Numbered from the stretch's first letter, positions 1 to 8,578 are shown. The stretch: 64,000 nucleotides of DNA from Nonomuraea angiospora (GCF_014873145.1 NZ_JADBEK010000001.1:2542001-2606000); one strand, 5' to 3'. Numbers and translations are program-made. The notes: a model not told the origin generated them from the letters alone.

Positions 1-447
1 CCCGTAGTTCTCGGATGGCTCTTTGCACGATCGACTCCGTGTGGCTGATGCGGTGTTGAGGGGATGCGCTCTCAGCTGCACGCTGACGCTGCGCTTGCTG
101 CTGCTCGCGCTGACGCTTCCGCTCAGCCGCGTCGCGCTCGGCTTGCTCAGCCTTGGCGAGCTTACCTTGCAAGCTGGCCTCCTCTTTGGCGTAACCAACC
201 GCCTTGTCCCCCCAACAGCCCGCCTCCTTACCAGCTGTGGCGGCGTCCTTGTCGAAGCGTTCAGCCTCGCGGAGCTTACTGGTCATCATGCTGCTACTCC
301 TGGCCTTGGCTGCTGCCGTACGCGCCTTGGCCGCCGCCGTGCGTTTCGCGGTCTCCTTACTCCGGTACTCCCCAGCCTTCTTCTCCGCCTCGATGCGCTG
401 TTTGCGTTTGCGCTCCAGTTGGCTTCGGTACTGATTCGCGCTCATTG
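1..447 (-). CDS. Coiled-coil protein, C-terminus cut by window edge
   Basis: An open frame of 149 codons runs from an ATG at 447 to base 1 without a stop, so only the N-terminal part is present. It is extremely rich in Lys, Arg, Glu, Gln and Ala with heptad-like spacing, from MSANQYRSQLERKRKQRIE onward, and predicts a long coiled coil for at least 130 residues. The last residues (SIVQRAIRELR) look like the start of a globular domain. From memory, actinobacterial proteins with this N-terminus often continue into a CHAT/TIR-like effector domain, but that part is not visible here. It shares no operon with the divergent acyl-CoA dehydrogenase. Function unknown. Confidence 0.7.
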
Positions 448-597
448 CCGACCCCCTCGTCAGCTCGCGGTCACAGCCGTCGCAGCAGAGACTAGGAGAC
501 CTACCGACACTTCACTCTTCGTTGGATCTCATGCATGTGAGCTCCCACGGAACAGCCACGGAACGTGGCTCTTAAGGGATGTCGAGCCTCACATAAG

Positions 598-631
598 AAA
601 CCCTGCTTCCCAGAGGATGAAAGCAGGGTTT
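598..631 (-). terminator. Intrinsic terminator after acyl-CoA dehydrogenase
   Basis: An 11-bp perfect stem (AAACCCTGCTT at 598-608 with AAGCAGGGTTT at 621-631) closes a 12-nt loop. It lies 15 bp past the stop of the minus-strand acyl-CoA dehydrogenase. A/T-rich flanks on both sides would let it work in either direction. Confidence 0.75.
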
Positions 632-645
632 TCGCAAGTCAACGC

Positions 646-1815
646 CTACTTGAGGAGCTGGCGGGCCATCACCATACGCTGGATCTGGTTGGTGCCCTCG
701 TAGATCTGGGTAATCTTGGCGTCGCGCATCATCCGCTCCACCGGGAAGTCCCGCGTGTAGCCATACCCCCCGAGCAGTTGTACGGCGTCCGTGGTGATCT
801 CCATGGCCGCGTCAGAGGCCGCGCACTTCGCCGCGCTGGAGAAGAAGGTCAGCTCCTTGACCGGGGTCCCGCGCATGGCCGTCTCCGACATGCCCGCCGC
901 CGCATACGTGAGCTGCCGGGCCGCCTCCAGCTTCATGGCCATGTCGGCGATCATGAACTGCAGGCCCTGGAAGTCGGCGATCGGGCGGCCGAACTGGCGG
1001 CGTTCCTTGACGTAGCCGATCGCGTAGTCGAGGGCGCCCTGGGCGATGCCGAGGGCCTGGGCGGCGATGGTGACGCGGGTGTGGTCGAGGGTGGCCAGGG
1101 CGGTCTTGAAGCCGGTGCCCGGCGCGCCGATCATGCGCCAGGCCGGGATGCGGACGTCCTGCAGGATCACCTGGCGCGTGGGTGAGCCCTTGATGCCGAG
1201 CTTCTTCTCCTTCGGGCCGAAGGAGACGCCCTCGTCGGACTTCTCGACGACGAAGGCGGAGATGCCGCGCGCGCCGGCAGAGGGGTCGGTGACCGCCATC
1301 ACGGTGTAGTACTCGGACACGCCGGCGTTGGTGATCCACATCTTGGTGCCGTTGAGGACGTAGTCGTCGCCGTCCAGGACCGCCCGGGTCTTCATCGACG
1401 CCGCGTCCGAGCCGGCCTCCGGCTCGCTCAGCGCGTACGAGAACATGGCCTCGCCACTGGCCACCGCGGGCAGGTAGCGGGACTTCAGCTCCTCCGACGC
1501 CGACAGCAGGAGCGGGACCGTGCCGAGCTTGTTGACGGCCGGGATGAGCGAGGACGAGGCGCAGGCTCGGGCCACCTCTTCGATGACGATCACGGTGGCC
1601 AGCGCGTCCGCCCCGGCGCCCCCGTACTGCTCGGGGATGTGCACGGCGTGGAAGTCGGCCGCGACGAGGTCCTTGTAGACCTGCCAGGGGAACTCCTCGT
1701 TCTCGTCCGCGGCGGCGGCCTGCGGGGCGATCTTCTCCTCGGCGAGGGCCCTGATCGCCTCGCGGAGCATGGGGTACTCCTCCGCCACGTCGTGCAGGTG
1801 GCCTGCCAGGCTCAT
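646..1815 (-). CDS. Acyl-CoA dehydrogenase (FadE type)
   Basis: This FAD enzyme makes the first oxidation step of fatty-acyl or branched acyl-CoA breakdown and passes electrons to ETF. The 389-residue length is normal for the family. The first family signature is seen as YALSEPEAGSDA and the C-terminal one as QLLGGYGYTRDFPVERM, followed by IYEGTNQIQR, which carries the catalytic Glu of the short/medium-chain type. I chose the ATG at 1815 because GGGAG lies about 6 nt upstream; a TTG at 1833 is possible but poorer. It is transcribed divergently from a TetR gene, with a pair of 9-bp palindromes between them, so control by that regulator is likely. Substrate range cannot be told. Confidence 0.93.
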   Translation of the reverse strand: MSLAGHLHDVAEEYPMLREAIRALAEEKIAPQAAAADENEEFPWQVYKDLVAADFHAVHIPEQYGGAGADALATVIVIEEVARACASSSLIPAVNKLGTVPLLLSASEELKSRYLPAVASGEAMFSYALSEPEAGSDAASMKTRAVLDGDDYVLNGTKMWITNAGVSEYYTVMAVTDPSAGARGISAFVVEKSDEGVSFGPKEKKLGIKGSPTRQVILQDVRIPAWRMIGAPGTGFKTALATLDHTRVTIAAQALGIAQGALDYAIGYVKERRQFGRPIADFQGLQFMIADMAMKLEAARQLTYAAAGMSETAMRGTPVKELTFFSSAAKCAASDAAMEITTDAVQLLGGYGYTRDFPVERMMRDAKITQIYEGTNQIQRMVMARQLLK

Positions 1816-1840
1816 ACGCTTCTCCCAACTCAATGACGGG

Positions 1841-1871
1841 CACTCAGTGACTTAAGATAAGGCACTGAGTG
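1841..1871. promoter_or_regulatory. Twin operator between acyl-CoA dehydrogenase and TetR
   Basis: Two near-identical palindromes, CACTCAGTG (1841-1849) and CACTGAGTG (1863-1871), sit 22 bp apart in the divergent intergenic region, in opposite extended orientation (GTCACTGAGTGCC and GGCACTGAGTGAC). Spacing of two turns fits binding of two TetR dimers. The most likely ligand-binding partner is the TetR at 1933. Confidence 0.6.
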
Positions 1872-1932
1872 ACATGGCGCCAGAGCGGGTGTACGGTGAA
1901 GCCCCCATGGACGGGCGGAGGGAAGGGAGCGG

Positions 1933-2646
1933 ATGTCCGCGAGGCGAGACGCGCGCCGGGAGCTGATGTCCGCGGCCATCAGCCTGTCGCTTGAGGCCGG
2001 GTTCGACGCGACCACGGTGGACGAGATCGCCAAGGCCGCCGGGGTGGCCAGGCGGACGTTCTTCCGGCACTTCCGTACGAAGGAGGACGCGATCCTCCCC
2101 GACCACGACGCGTGCCTGGGACGGGTGACGGAGTTCCTGGAGTCGGCCTCTCCGCTGCGTTCGCCGCTCCTCGTGATCGCGGACGCCGCCGGGATCGTCC
2201 TGGACATGTACGCCGAGGACCCGGAGACCGCCGTCAAGCGGTACGAGCTGACGCGGCGGGTGCCGGCGCTGCGCGAGTGGGAGATCGCCGCCATCAGCCG
2301 TTACCAGCGGGCCTTCGTCGGCTATATGGACGGCCGCCGCGCGGAGGACGGCGGGCCGGAGTTCCGGCTGCGGCACGAGGTCGCCTCCGCCGCCGTGGTG
2401 GCCGCGCACAACCACGTGCTGCGCGGGTGGTTGCGGTCGGGCGGCCGGGGGGACGTACGGGTGCGACTCGCGGCGGCGATCTCCGAGGTGATCAAGACCC
2501 TCGGCCCCTGGGTGGACGGCCTCGAGGCGGAGGCCGCCGCGGACGAGGTCATGGTCGTCCTCACCACCCGCCGCACGCCGCTGTGGAAGATCGCGGAGGA
2601 GATCGAGGCCGTCGCCCGCCGCGCCGAGGATCCGGCTCCTCGATGA
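1933..2646 (+). CDS. TetR/AcrR family regulator
   Basis: A 237-residue one-component repressor. The N-terminal HTH is recognisable at about residues 10-57, with ATTVDEIAKAAGVARRTFFR followed by HFRTKEDAI. The rest is the ligand-binding helical domain, rich in Ala and Glu. The start ATG has a strong GGGAAGGGAG ribosome site. Divergent placement beside an acyl-CoA dehydrogenase, with two shared palindromes between them, suggests it senses an acyl-CoA or related lipid and represses that gene; this is inference from position. The C-terminus ends next to a small tandem repeat that spans the gap to ohr. Confidence 0.9.
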   Translation: MSARRDARRELMSAAISLSLEAGFDATTVDEIAKAAGVARRTFFRHFRTKEDAILPDHDACLGRVTEFLESASPLRSPLLVIADAAGIVLDMYAEDPETAVKRYELTRRVPALREWEIAAISRYQRAFVGYMDGRRAEDGGPEFRLRHEVASAAVVAAHNHVLRGWLRSGGRGDVRVRLAAAISEVIKTLGPWVDGLEAEAAADEVMVVLTTRRTPLWKIAEEIEAVARRAEDPAPR

Positions 2647-2648
2647 GC

Positions 2649-2745
2649 AGGTTGGCGGGGATGGCGGCCGCCCGCCGTCCCCACGATCCCGCTATGCGAA
2701 CCAGGTTGGCGGGGATGGCAGCCGCCCGTCGCCCCCAAGGTCCCG

Positions 2746-2775
<30 letters not shown>
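2649..2775. repeat. 54-56 bp tandem duplication of the ohr 3' end
   Basis: The motif AGGTTGGCGGGGATGG recurs at 2649 and 2703, and the related AGGTTGACGGGGATG at 2759 is the last coding stretch of ohr, which ends in IPVNLVIE. Read on the minus strand the extra copies still encode IPANLV- and IPANLLIEE-like ends. The array therefore looks like decayed tandem copies of the ohr C-terminus filling the gap to tetR. Confidence 0.7.
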
Positions 2776-3156
<381 letters not shown>

Positions 3157-3174
3157 GTCGTCAGCCCTTCAGTT

Positions 3175-3224
3175 AGACAGACCTGTCTGTCTGCCGATGG
3201 ATATGAGAGTAGACAGGTCTGTCT
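3175..3224. promoter_or_regulatory. Twin TetR operator between ohr and tetR
   Basis: AGACAGACCTGTCT (3175-3188) and AGACAGGTCTGTCT (3211-3224) are each imperfect 14-bp palindromes (AGACAG-N2-CTGTCT), and each is the reverse complement of the other. Their centres are 36 bp apart. They occupy the divergent promoter region and the second lies just upstream of the tetR start, which predicts autoregulation. Confidence 0.75.
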
Positions 3225-3238
3225 GGTACCGTCAACTC

Positions 3239-3811
3239 GTGAGCGCAGAAACGTTGGAGGGCCGTCGCCCCAGCCCGGCGCGCGAGCGCGTCCTCGAGAC
3301 CGCGACGCGCCTGTTCTACACGGAGGGCGTCCACTCGGTCGGGATCGACCGGATCATCGCCGAGGCGGGCGTCGCCAAGGCGACCTTCTACCACCACTTC
3401 CCGGGCAAGGACGACCTCGTCCGCGCCTACGTGGTCCAGCAGACCTCGCTGCAGCACACCCTGGTCACGACCCTGCGGGCCACCTCGCCGCGCGAGAAGC
3501 TGATGGAGATCTTCGCCTACATGTGCGAGTTCGGCGCGGGCACCAGCTATCGCGGCTGCCCGTTCGTCAACACGGCGGCCGAGTATCCCGACCCCGCCCA
3601 TCCCGTACGGCAGGCCATCAACGAATATCGCAGCTGGGTCCGCGGCCTCTACCGCGACCTCCTGGCCGCCGACGGCCACCCCGACCCAGAGCGGACCGCC
3701 GACATCGTCCTGCTGCTCAGGGACGGGCTCGTGGTCGGCTTCGACCTCGACGATCCCGCCACGGTCCGCGCCGCCGTCCAGGAGGCGCTCGCCAGGGTGC
3801 TGGCCACGTGA
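3239..3811 (+). CDS. TetR/AcrR family regulator
   Basis: A 190-residue regulator. The HTH is seen as VHSVGIDRIIAEAGVAKATF followed by YHHFPGKDDLVRAYV. The C-terminal part contains YRGCPFVNTAAEYPDPAHPV, typical of the subgroup that controls electrophile and oxidant responses. I set the start at the GTG of 3239; an upstream in-frame start would translate the operator region and is unlikely. The divergent neighbour is ohr and two inverted palindromes lie between, so it probably represses itself and ohr. The Cys in the GCPF motif might be redox-sensing, which is inference. Confidence 0.88.
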   Translation: MSAETLEGRRPSPARERVLETATRLFYTEGVHSVGIDRIIAEAGVAKATFYHHFPGKDDLVRAYVVQQTSLQHTLVTTLRATSPREKLMEIFAYMCEFGAGTSYRGCPFVNTAAEYPDPAHPVRQAINEYRSWVRGLYRDLLAADGHPDPERTADIVLLLRDGLVVGFDLDDPATVRAAVQEALARVLAT

Positions 3812-3832
3812 GCCCCCGGCCGGGGGGCTCAC
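3808..3832. terminator. Bidirectional hairpin between convergent genes
   Basis: GTGAGCCCCC (3808-3817) pairs with GGGGGCTCAC (3823-3832) around a 5-nt loop. It sits exactly between the end of tetR (3811) and the end of the minus-strand glycoside hydrolase (3836), so it can serve both. There is no T-tract, which is common in actinobacteria. Confidence 0.7.
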
Positions 3833-3835
3833 GGC

Positions 3836-5614
3836 TCAGCCGGCGAGCAGGTTCGCCGTGGGGATGATCTGCCTCTGTACGGTGGGGCTGGACCAGTGGA
3901 GCTGGGCGATGGCGTCGTAGCCGCTGTCGTAGAACTCCATCTTGAGGTCGTGCGCCCCGGCGCTCAGCGCGATGTCGCCGCTGTCGTCGCGCTTGGAATG
4001 GTCCGTCCAGTTGTCCACGACGAGCGTGCCGTCCACCCAGAGCCGCACGCCGTCGTCGCTGGTGGTGATGAACGTGTACGTCTCGGCGCGCGCGGCGATC
4101 ACCTTGCCGGTCCACCGCACGCTGAACGTGTCCGCGGACACGGCCGGGTCGGGGGCGTTCGCGCCCCAGTCGAAGTCCACCGCCGGGTCGATCCGGGTCA
4201 GCTTGGGCGCGGTCAGGTCGGCGTTGTCGAAGTAGGTCGCCGACAGTCCCTGCTGGTCGATGACCAGGGTCGTGGCCGAGCCCGCGGGGAGCGTGAGCGT
4301 CGCGGCGCCGCCCGCGATGGTGGCCGTGCCGGTGCGGTGCGGGGCCCACGCGTCGGAGGTGCTCTGCCAGATCGCGGCCGTGCCCGCCGTCAGGCCGGTG
4401 AACGTGAGCCTGGTCTCCAGCGGCTGGGCGCCGACATTGACAAGGACGACGTTCTTGGCCGCGTCCGAGGCGAACGCGTACAACTGGGCGGTGTCGGCCG
4501 TCGCCTGCACCATGGTCGTGCCGAACGGGCGGAACAGGCCCTCGCCGGTGAACATGCCGATGCCGTGGTAGATGGGCAGCGGCTCGCTGCGCTGGATGCC
4601 GCCCTCACCTTTCGTGCTGGTCAGGCCGAGCTGGCCGTTCTTGTCGCCGTACTGGTAGGCGGCGGCTCCGGCGTGCAGGATCTGGCCCAGCGCCGCCGCG
4701 CCCCACAGCGTGTTGAAGTGCGTCAGCGTACGGTGGCCGTCGGGGTCGTCGAAGTCGGAGTTGAACTCGCCGATCTGCAGGTCGATCTTGCGGCCGAGCA
4801 CGGACTCGGCCAGCGCGCCGACCTCCTTCAGGTCCGTCTCGTAGCTGCGGATGGCGGCGCCCAGGAGGTCCTCGTCGGTGATCGGGTCAGTGCCGTTGCC
4901 GTAGTCGTGGTAGTCGAGGAAGTCGACCCGGTCCCGCGAGCCCTCCAGGAACGTCCTGATGTACGACAGGTCGTTCCAGGCCGTGGCGGGGCCGCCGACG
5001 CGGACCGCGGAGTCCACGGCGTCGAGGGCGTCGGTGATCAGGTTGAAGCGCCGACTGTACTCAGATGCCGACATTTCCGGCTTTTCTGGGGTGCAGGTGC
5101 AGTTGAGCTCGTTGCCCAGAATGAAGCGCCGCACCGGCGTGCCCGAGGCGGCGAAGTGCCGGTAGAGGGCGACCGCGTCGTCCCGGTTCACCTCGGCGGT
5201 CTGGCGGCCGTCCACCTGGAGGATGACGACCGGCTCGGCGCCCAGGTCGCGGATGGCCGCGATCCAGGCGTCGCCCGTGATGGTCGTGTCGCACTTGTAC
5301 CCACCGCACACGATCGGGCTGGAGTGGTTGCCCGGCTCCTGGTAGTGCAGCTCTATGCGCATCCGGCCCGCTTTGAGGTTGCGCAGGTTTTCGCGGTGGC
5401 GGGAGTCGTTCGTGATGTACGAGCCCTCGCCGTACCCGGTGATGCCCACGCCGTAGTCGCCGGCGGACAGCGTACGAACCGGCTTGGTGAAGTCCACCGA
5501 CACGGCGGCGGAGACGGCCGCCTCCGCCGGTGCCGCCACCGGCCAGATCGCCACGGCCGCGGCCAGGCCGCCCGCGAGGGCGGCGCGGAGCGCGCGGCGC
5601 GCTGATGCAGTCAT
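3836..5614 (-). CDS. Secreted clan GH-A-like glycoside hydrolase with C-terminal PA14 domain
   Basis: A 592-residue exported protein. Residues 1-33 form a signal peptide (Arg-rich start, Ala-rich core, cleavage near APAEAA). The catalytic barrel has an Asn-Glu pair in ILGNELNC, fitting the acid/base of clan GH-A, and IGEFNSDF as a likely nucleophile strand. A β-rich segment follows (about 390-455), and residues from about 460 to the end form a PA14 domain (LSATYFDNADLTAP; TSDDGVRLWVDGTLV), a carbohydrate- or surface-binding fold. The exact GH family and substrate cannot be fixed by eye; GH39/GH44/GH79-like enzymes are candidates. No sugar transport or regulator gene adjoins it. Confidence 0.75.
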   Translation of the reverse strand: MTASARRALRAALAGGLAAAVAIWPVAAPAEAAVSAAVSVDFTKPVRTLSAGDYGVGITGYGEGSYITNDSRHRENLRNLKAGRMRIELHYQEPGNHSSPIVCGGYKCDTTITGDAWIAAIRDLGAEPVVILQVDGRQTAEVNRDDAVALYRHFAASGTPVRRFILGNELNCTCTPEKPEMSASEYSRRFNLITDALDAVDSAVRVGGPATAWNDLSYIRTFLEGSRDRVDFLDYHDYGNGTDPITDEDLLGAAIRSYETDLKEVGALAESVLGRKIDLQIGEFNSDFDDPDGHRTLTHFNTLWGAAALGQILHAGAAAYQYGDKNGQLGLTSTKGEGGIQRSEPLPIYHGIGMFTGEGLFRPFGTTMVQATADTAQLYAFASDAAKNVVLVNVGAQPLETRLTFTGLTAGTAAIWQSTSDAWAPHRTGTATIAGGAATLTLPAGSATTLVIDQQGLSATYFDNADLTAPKLTRIDPAVDFDWGANAPDPAVSADTFSVRWTGKVIAARAETYTFITTSDDGVRLWVDGTLVVDNWTDHSKRDDSGDIALSAGAHDLKMEFYDSGYDAIAQLHWSSPTVQRQIIPTANLLAG

Positions 5615-5745
5615 CCTTCTCCTGTCACAAGATCCGTGAGAACCCGTGGATCATGACATATGCGGATGACAGTCGAGTGAACGGTGCTGTGGCGGGCGTG
5701 GCGGTTCATACTGGGGCACACGGATCTCGCCGCCGAGGGGTGAAC

Positions 5746-6789
5746 GTGGGCACGGAACTGGGCGCGTACGTGCGGGAGGCGTTCGGGTGGGACGCCGACG
5801 TCGTGGTGTCGGCGGGGCCACGTGGCGCGCTGGGGCAGATCTGGCGGCTGGACGTTGGCCCGGCGCGCTACGCGCTGAAGGAGATCTTCGGCGAGCCGCC
5901 GTCGGAGGCGTTGATCGAGGCGGAGCTGGCGTTCGGGCGGCGGGCGGCCGAGGCGGGCGTGCGACTGCCGGCCGGCCACCGCGACCGCGACGGCCGCCAC
6001 CTGCTGAGCGCGCCCGGCGGGGGGACGTGGCTGCGTCTGTACGACTGGGTGGACCTGCGGCCGGTCGATCTCGCGGCGCGGGCCACGCCGGGAGAGCTCG
6101 GGGCGCTGCTGGCACGCCTGCACCGGTGCGCTCCCGCCGCGGCGACGGAGCCGGACGGCGGGCCGCCCGACGCCTGGTACCACCAGGTCCCGACCGAGCA
6201 GGAGTGGCCGAGGGTGGAGAATCACCAGGTCCCGGCCGAGGAGGAACGGCCGCGGGCGGAGTGCCCCCAAGGCCCGGCCGAGCGGGCGGGCGTGGCCTGG
6301 GCGGGGCGGCTGGCTGAGCGGGTGGCGACGTTGCCCGAGCTGTGTGCGGCGGTGGCGCCGGCCGATCCCGCCGAGCTGATCGTCTGCCACCGCGACCTGC
6401 ACCCGGAGAACGTCCTGGCCGACCCCTCGGGCGCCCTGGTGGTCGTCGACTGGGACAACCTCGGGCCGGCCGTGCCGGGCCGGGAGCTGGCCAGGGCGCT
6501 GTTCGACTGGTTCTGCGACGGCCCGGACGCGGACCTCGACGCCATGCGGGCCATGTACGAGGCTTACGTGCGCGAGGACGGTCCTGGGCGCATCAGGCAG
6601 GCAGCGGACTTCTCGATGCTGCTGGCGGGCCGGCTGAACTTCCTGCTGGCCCAGACCCGCGTCGCGCTGGACCCGGGGGCCGAGCGGCGGCACCGCGAGT
6701 GGGCCGAACGCGAGATCGACGAGGCCCTGCGCATCCTGCCGACGCCGCGCCAGCTCGCGGACGTGCTGGCGCTGACCGCCTCCCGCTGA
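5746..6789 (+). CDS. Aminoglycoside-phosphotransferase-fold kinase
   Basis: A 347-residue member of the APH/choline-kinase fold, which transfers phosphate from ATP to a small-molecule hydroxyl. The catalytic loop is LIVCHRDLHPENVLAD and the metal-binding Asp lies in VVVDWDNLGPAVPGRELAR. The N-lobe Lys is in YALKEIFGE. The start is GTG 5746 with GAGGGG upstream; GTG 5740 is an alternative. Between the lobes there is a low-complexity insert made of 14-residue repeats (HQVPTEQEWPRVEN and a second copy) encoded by a 42-bp tandem duplication. The 3' end lies inside a 14-bp repeat array that supplies its stop codon. The real substrate is unknown; resistance should not be assumed. Confidence 0.8.
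   Translation: MGTELGAYVREAFGWDADVVVSAGPRGALGQIWRLDVGPARYALKEIFGEPPSEALIEAELAFGRRAAEAGVRLPAGHRDRDGRHLLSAPGGGTWLRLYDWVDLRPVDLAARATPGELGALLARLHRCAPAAATEPDGGPPDAWYHQVPTEQEWPRVENHQVPAEEERPRAECPQGPAERAGVAWAGRLAERVATLPELCAAVAPADPAELIVCHRDLHPENVLADPSGALVVVDWDNLGPAVPGRELARALFDWFCDGPDADLDAMRAMYEAYVREDGPGRIRQAADFSMLLAGRLNFLLAQTRVALDPGAERRHREWAEREIDEALRILPTPRQLADVLALTASR
6181..6282 (+). repeat. 42-bp tandem repeat inside the phosphotransferase gene
   Basis: Two 42-bp units (6181-6222, 6223-6264) and an 18-bp partial third (6265-6282) share CACCAGGTCCCG and GCCGAG blocks. The period is a multiple of 3, so the frame is kept and the protein gains a repeated 14-residue linker between the kinase lobes. Confidence 0.8.
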
Positions 6790-6868
6790 CCGCCTCACGC
6801 CGGCCGCCTGGCGCTGACCGCCTCCCGCAGACCACCTCCCGCAGACCACCTGGCGCTGGCCGCCTCCC
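6771..6868. repeat. 14-bp minisatellite, seven units
   Basis: Seven consecutive 14-bp units run from 6771 to 6868, with consensus GCTGACCGCCTCCC and variants such as GCCGGCCGCCTGGC and GCAGACCACCTCCC. The phosphotransferase gene ends within the second unit (TGA at 6787-6789). The period is not a multiple of 3, so expansion here can move the stop codon and change the protein C-terminus. Confidence 0.9.
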
Positions 6869-6927
6869 GCTGACCCCGCGCGCGGGCGGTTGGTGTGGCT
6901 ATGTACCGCAATGGGTATGCCACCGAT

Positions 6928-6944
6928 GATTACTCAGAGTAATC
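6928..6944. promoter_or_regulatory. Perfect 17-bp palindrome upstream of the ferredoxin-reductase/P450 operon
   Basis: GATTACTC-A-GAGTAATC is a perfect 8+1+8 palindrome located 27 bp upstream of the start of the ferredoxin-reductase gene. Its A/T-rich half-sites stand out in GC-rich DNA and look like a TetR- or GntR-type operator. No regulator gene lies beside it, so the protein that binds is unknown. Confidence 0.6.
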
Positions 6945-6970
6945 GTCAGGCTACGAAGAGGGCGAGCCAG

Positions 6971-8578
6971 ATGAGAGTCGTCGTTGATCTCACCCGCTGC
7001 GAGGGCTACGGGCAGTGCGCCTTCCTCGCGCCGGAGGTCTTCGCGATGCGCCGCTCCGAAGCCCTCATGTACGAGCTCCACCCGGCCGACTCCGAGCGCA
7101 CCCGCGTCCTGCGCGCCGCCGCGGCCTGCCCGGTCCAGGCCCTGGTGGTCGACCAGGTCCACACGCTCGGACGGCCCGCCAAGGCCGCCCCGCTCAAGCC
7201 GGCGAACGGGAAGAGACCCGTGGAGGTCGGCCGCATCGTCATCGTGGGCGCCTCGCTGGCCGGGCTGCGGGCGGCGGCGACGCTGCGCAGGGAGGGCTAC
7301 GCCGGGTCCCTGACGCTGATCAGCGCGGAGCCGTACGAGCCGTACGACCGGCCGCCGCTGTCCAAGCAGGTCCTGACCGGGCAGGTGGCCGCCGACGACA
7401 CGGCGCTGCCGCGGCGGGCCGAGTTCGAGGCCGAATGGCTGCTCGGGCAGGCGGCGACCGGGCTGGACCTGGCGGCCAGGCAGGTTCACCTCGCGGACGG
7501 CCGGAAGGTGGACTTCGACCGCCTGCTGATCGCCACGGGAGCGCGCGCCCGGCCCTGGCCGAACGCGGCGGAGGCCGCCCTCGACGGGGTGTTCGTGCTG
7601 CGTACCAACGAGGACGCGGCCCGGCTGCGGGAGCGGCTGACCGCGCGCCCCGGCCGCGTGCTGATCATCGGCGCCGGCTTCACCGGGTCGGAGATCGCCT
7701 CCGTCTGCCGCGAACTGGGCCTGGACGTCACCGTCACCGAGCGCGGGAAGGCGCCGCTGGCGGGCGCGCTGGGCGGGACGATCGGGGCGATCGCGGCGGA
7801 CCTGCAGCGCGACCACGGCGTGGACCTGCGCTGCGGGGTCACCGTCGAGGCGCTCGAAGGGGACGGGGACGGGCGCCTGCGCCGCGCGCGCCTGTCCGAC
7901 GGCACCACGCTCGACGTGGACGTGGCGGTGGCCGCGCTGGGCGCGGAGCGCAACGTCGAATGGCTGGAGGGCTCCGGGCTGGCCGCCGGGGTGTGGGGCG
8001 TCGCGTGCGACGCGGGCTGCCGCGCGTTCGACGTCAACGCGCTGGTCACCGACAACGTCTTCGTCGCCGGCGACGTGGCGCGCTTCCCGCACCCGGTGTA
8101 CGAGTACCAGTTCCTGTCCCTCGAACACTGGGGCAACGCGGTCACCCAGGCCCAGGTCGCGGCGCACAACATGATCAGCGCCGAGAGCGACCGCTGGCCG
8201 CACGTGTCCCTGCCGGTCTTCTGGTCCGCCCAGTTCGGCACCAACATCAAGTCCGTCGGGGTGCCGACGTTCGCTGACGAGGTCGTCATCGCGCAGGGCT
8301 CGGTCGCCGAGCGCCGGTTCGTCGCCGTCTACGGCAACCGGGGCCGCATCACGGCCGCGGTCGCCTTCGACCAGGCGATGTGGCTGGACTTCTACCAGGC
8401 GCAGATCGAGCGGGCCGCGCCGTTCCCGCCCGGCCCCGGCATGGTCGGGCGGCCCGACGGGCTCCAGGTCATGCCGGCCGACGTACCGCAGCGGATCTCC
8501 CCCGCCTACGGCGCGACCGTGGTGCTGACCGGCCACAACCCGGACGAGCGTCGCGTGACGCTGCAGCGGCGGCACTGA
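6971..8578 (+). CDS. Ferredoxin / FAD-dependent ferredoxin reductase fusion
   Basis: A 535-residue fusion. The N-terminal ~65 residues are a [3Fe-4S]-type bacterial ferredoxin, with Cys in TRCEGYGQCAF and AAACPVQAL, like those that feed actinobacterial P450s. From about residue 85 follows a two-Rossmann FAD/NAD(P)H reductase: FAD site IVIVGASLAGLRAAATLR, NAD site VLIIGAGFTGSEIASV, FAD contact VFVAGDVAR, and a reductase C-terminal domain. It should move electrons from NAD(P)H to the P450 encoded 38 bp downstream. Start ATG 6971 is preferred because GAGGGCGAG precedes it and the ferredoxin begins there (MRVVVDLTRC). The joining of both redox partners in one chain is unusual but not unique. Confidence 0.88.
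   Translation: MRVVVDLTRCEGYGQCAFLAPEVFAMRRSEALMYELHPADSERTRVLRAAAACPVQALVVDQVHTLGRPAKAAPLKPANGKRPVEVGRIVIVGASLAGLRAAATLRREGYAGSLTLISAEPYEPYDRPPLSKQVLTGQVAADDTALPRRAEFEAEWLLGQAATGLDLAARQVHLADGRKVDFDRLLIATGARARPWPNAAEAALDGVFVLRTNEDAARLRERLTARPGRVLIIGAGFTGSEIASVCRELGLDVTVTERGKAPLAGALGGTIGAIAADLQRDHGVDLRCGVTVEALEGDGDGRLRRARLSDGTTLDVDVAVAALGAERNVEWLEGSGLAAGVWGVACDAGCRAFDVNALVTDNVFVAGDVARFPHPVYEYQFLSLEHWGNAVTQAQVAAHNMISAESDRWPHVSLPVFWSAQFGTNIKSVGVPTFADEVVIAQGSVAERRFVAVYGNRGRITAAVAFDQAMWLDFYQAQIERAAPFPPGPGMVGRPDGLQVMPADVPQRISPAYGATVVLTGHNPDERRVTLQRRH

Noticed and set aside
3896..5605. Long uninterrupted plus-strand frames opposite real genes (for example over the glycoside hydrolase, HypF and CHAT genes)
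   Set aside because: They are shadows caused by high GC at third codon positions; they lack family motifs and are Arg/Gly/Ala/Pro-rich while the other strand has clear conserved proteins.
6771..6868. CRISPR-like regular repeat
   Set aside because: Units are 14 bp with no spacers and no cas genes are near; it is a plain minisatellite.
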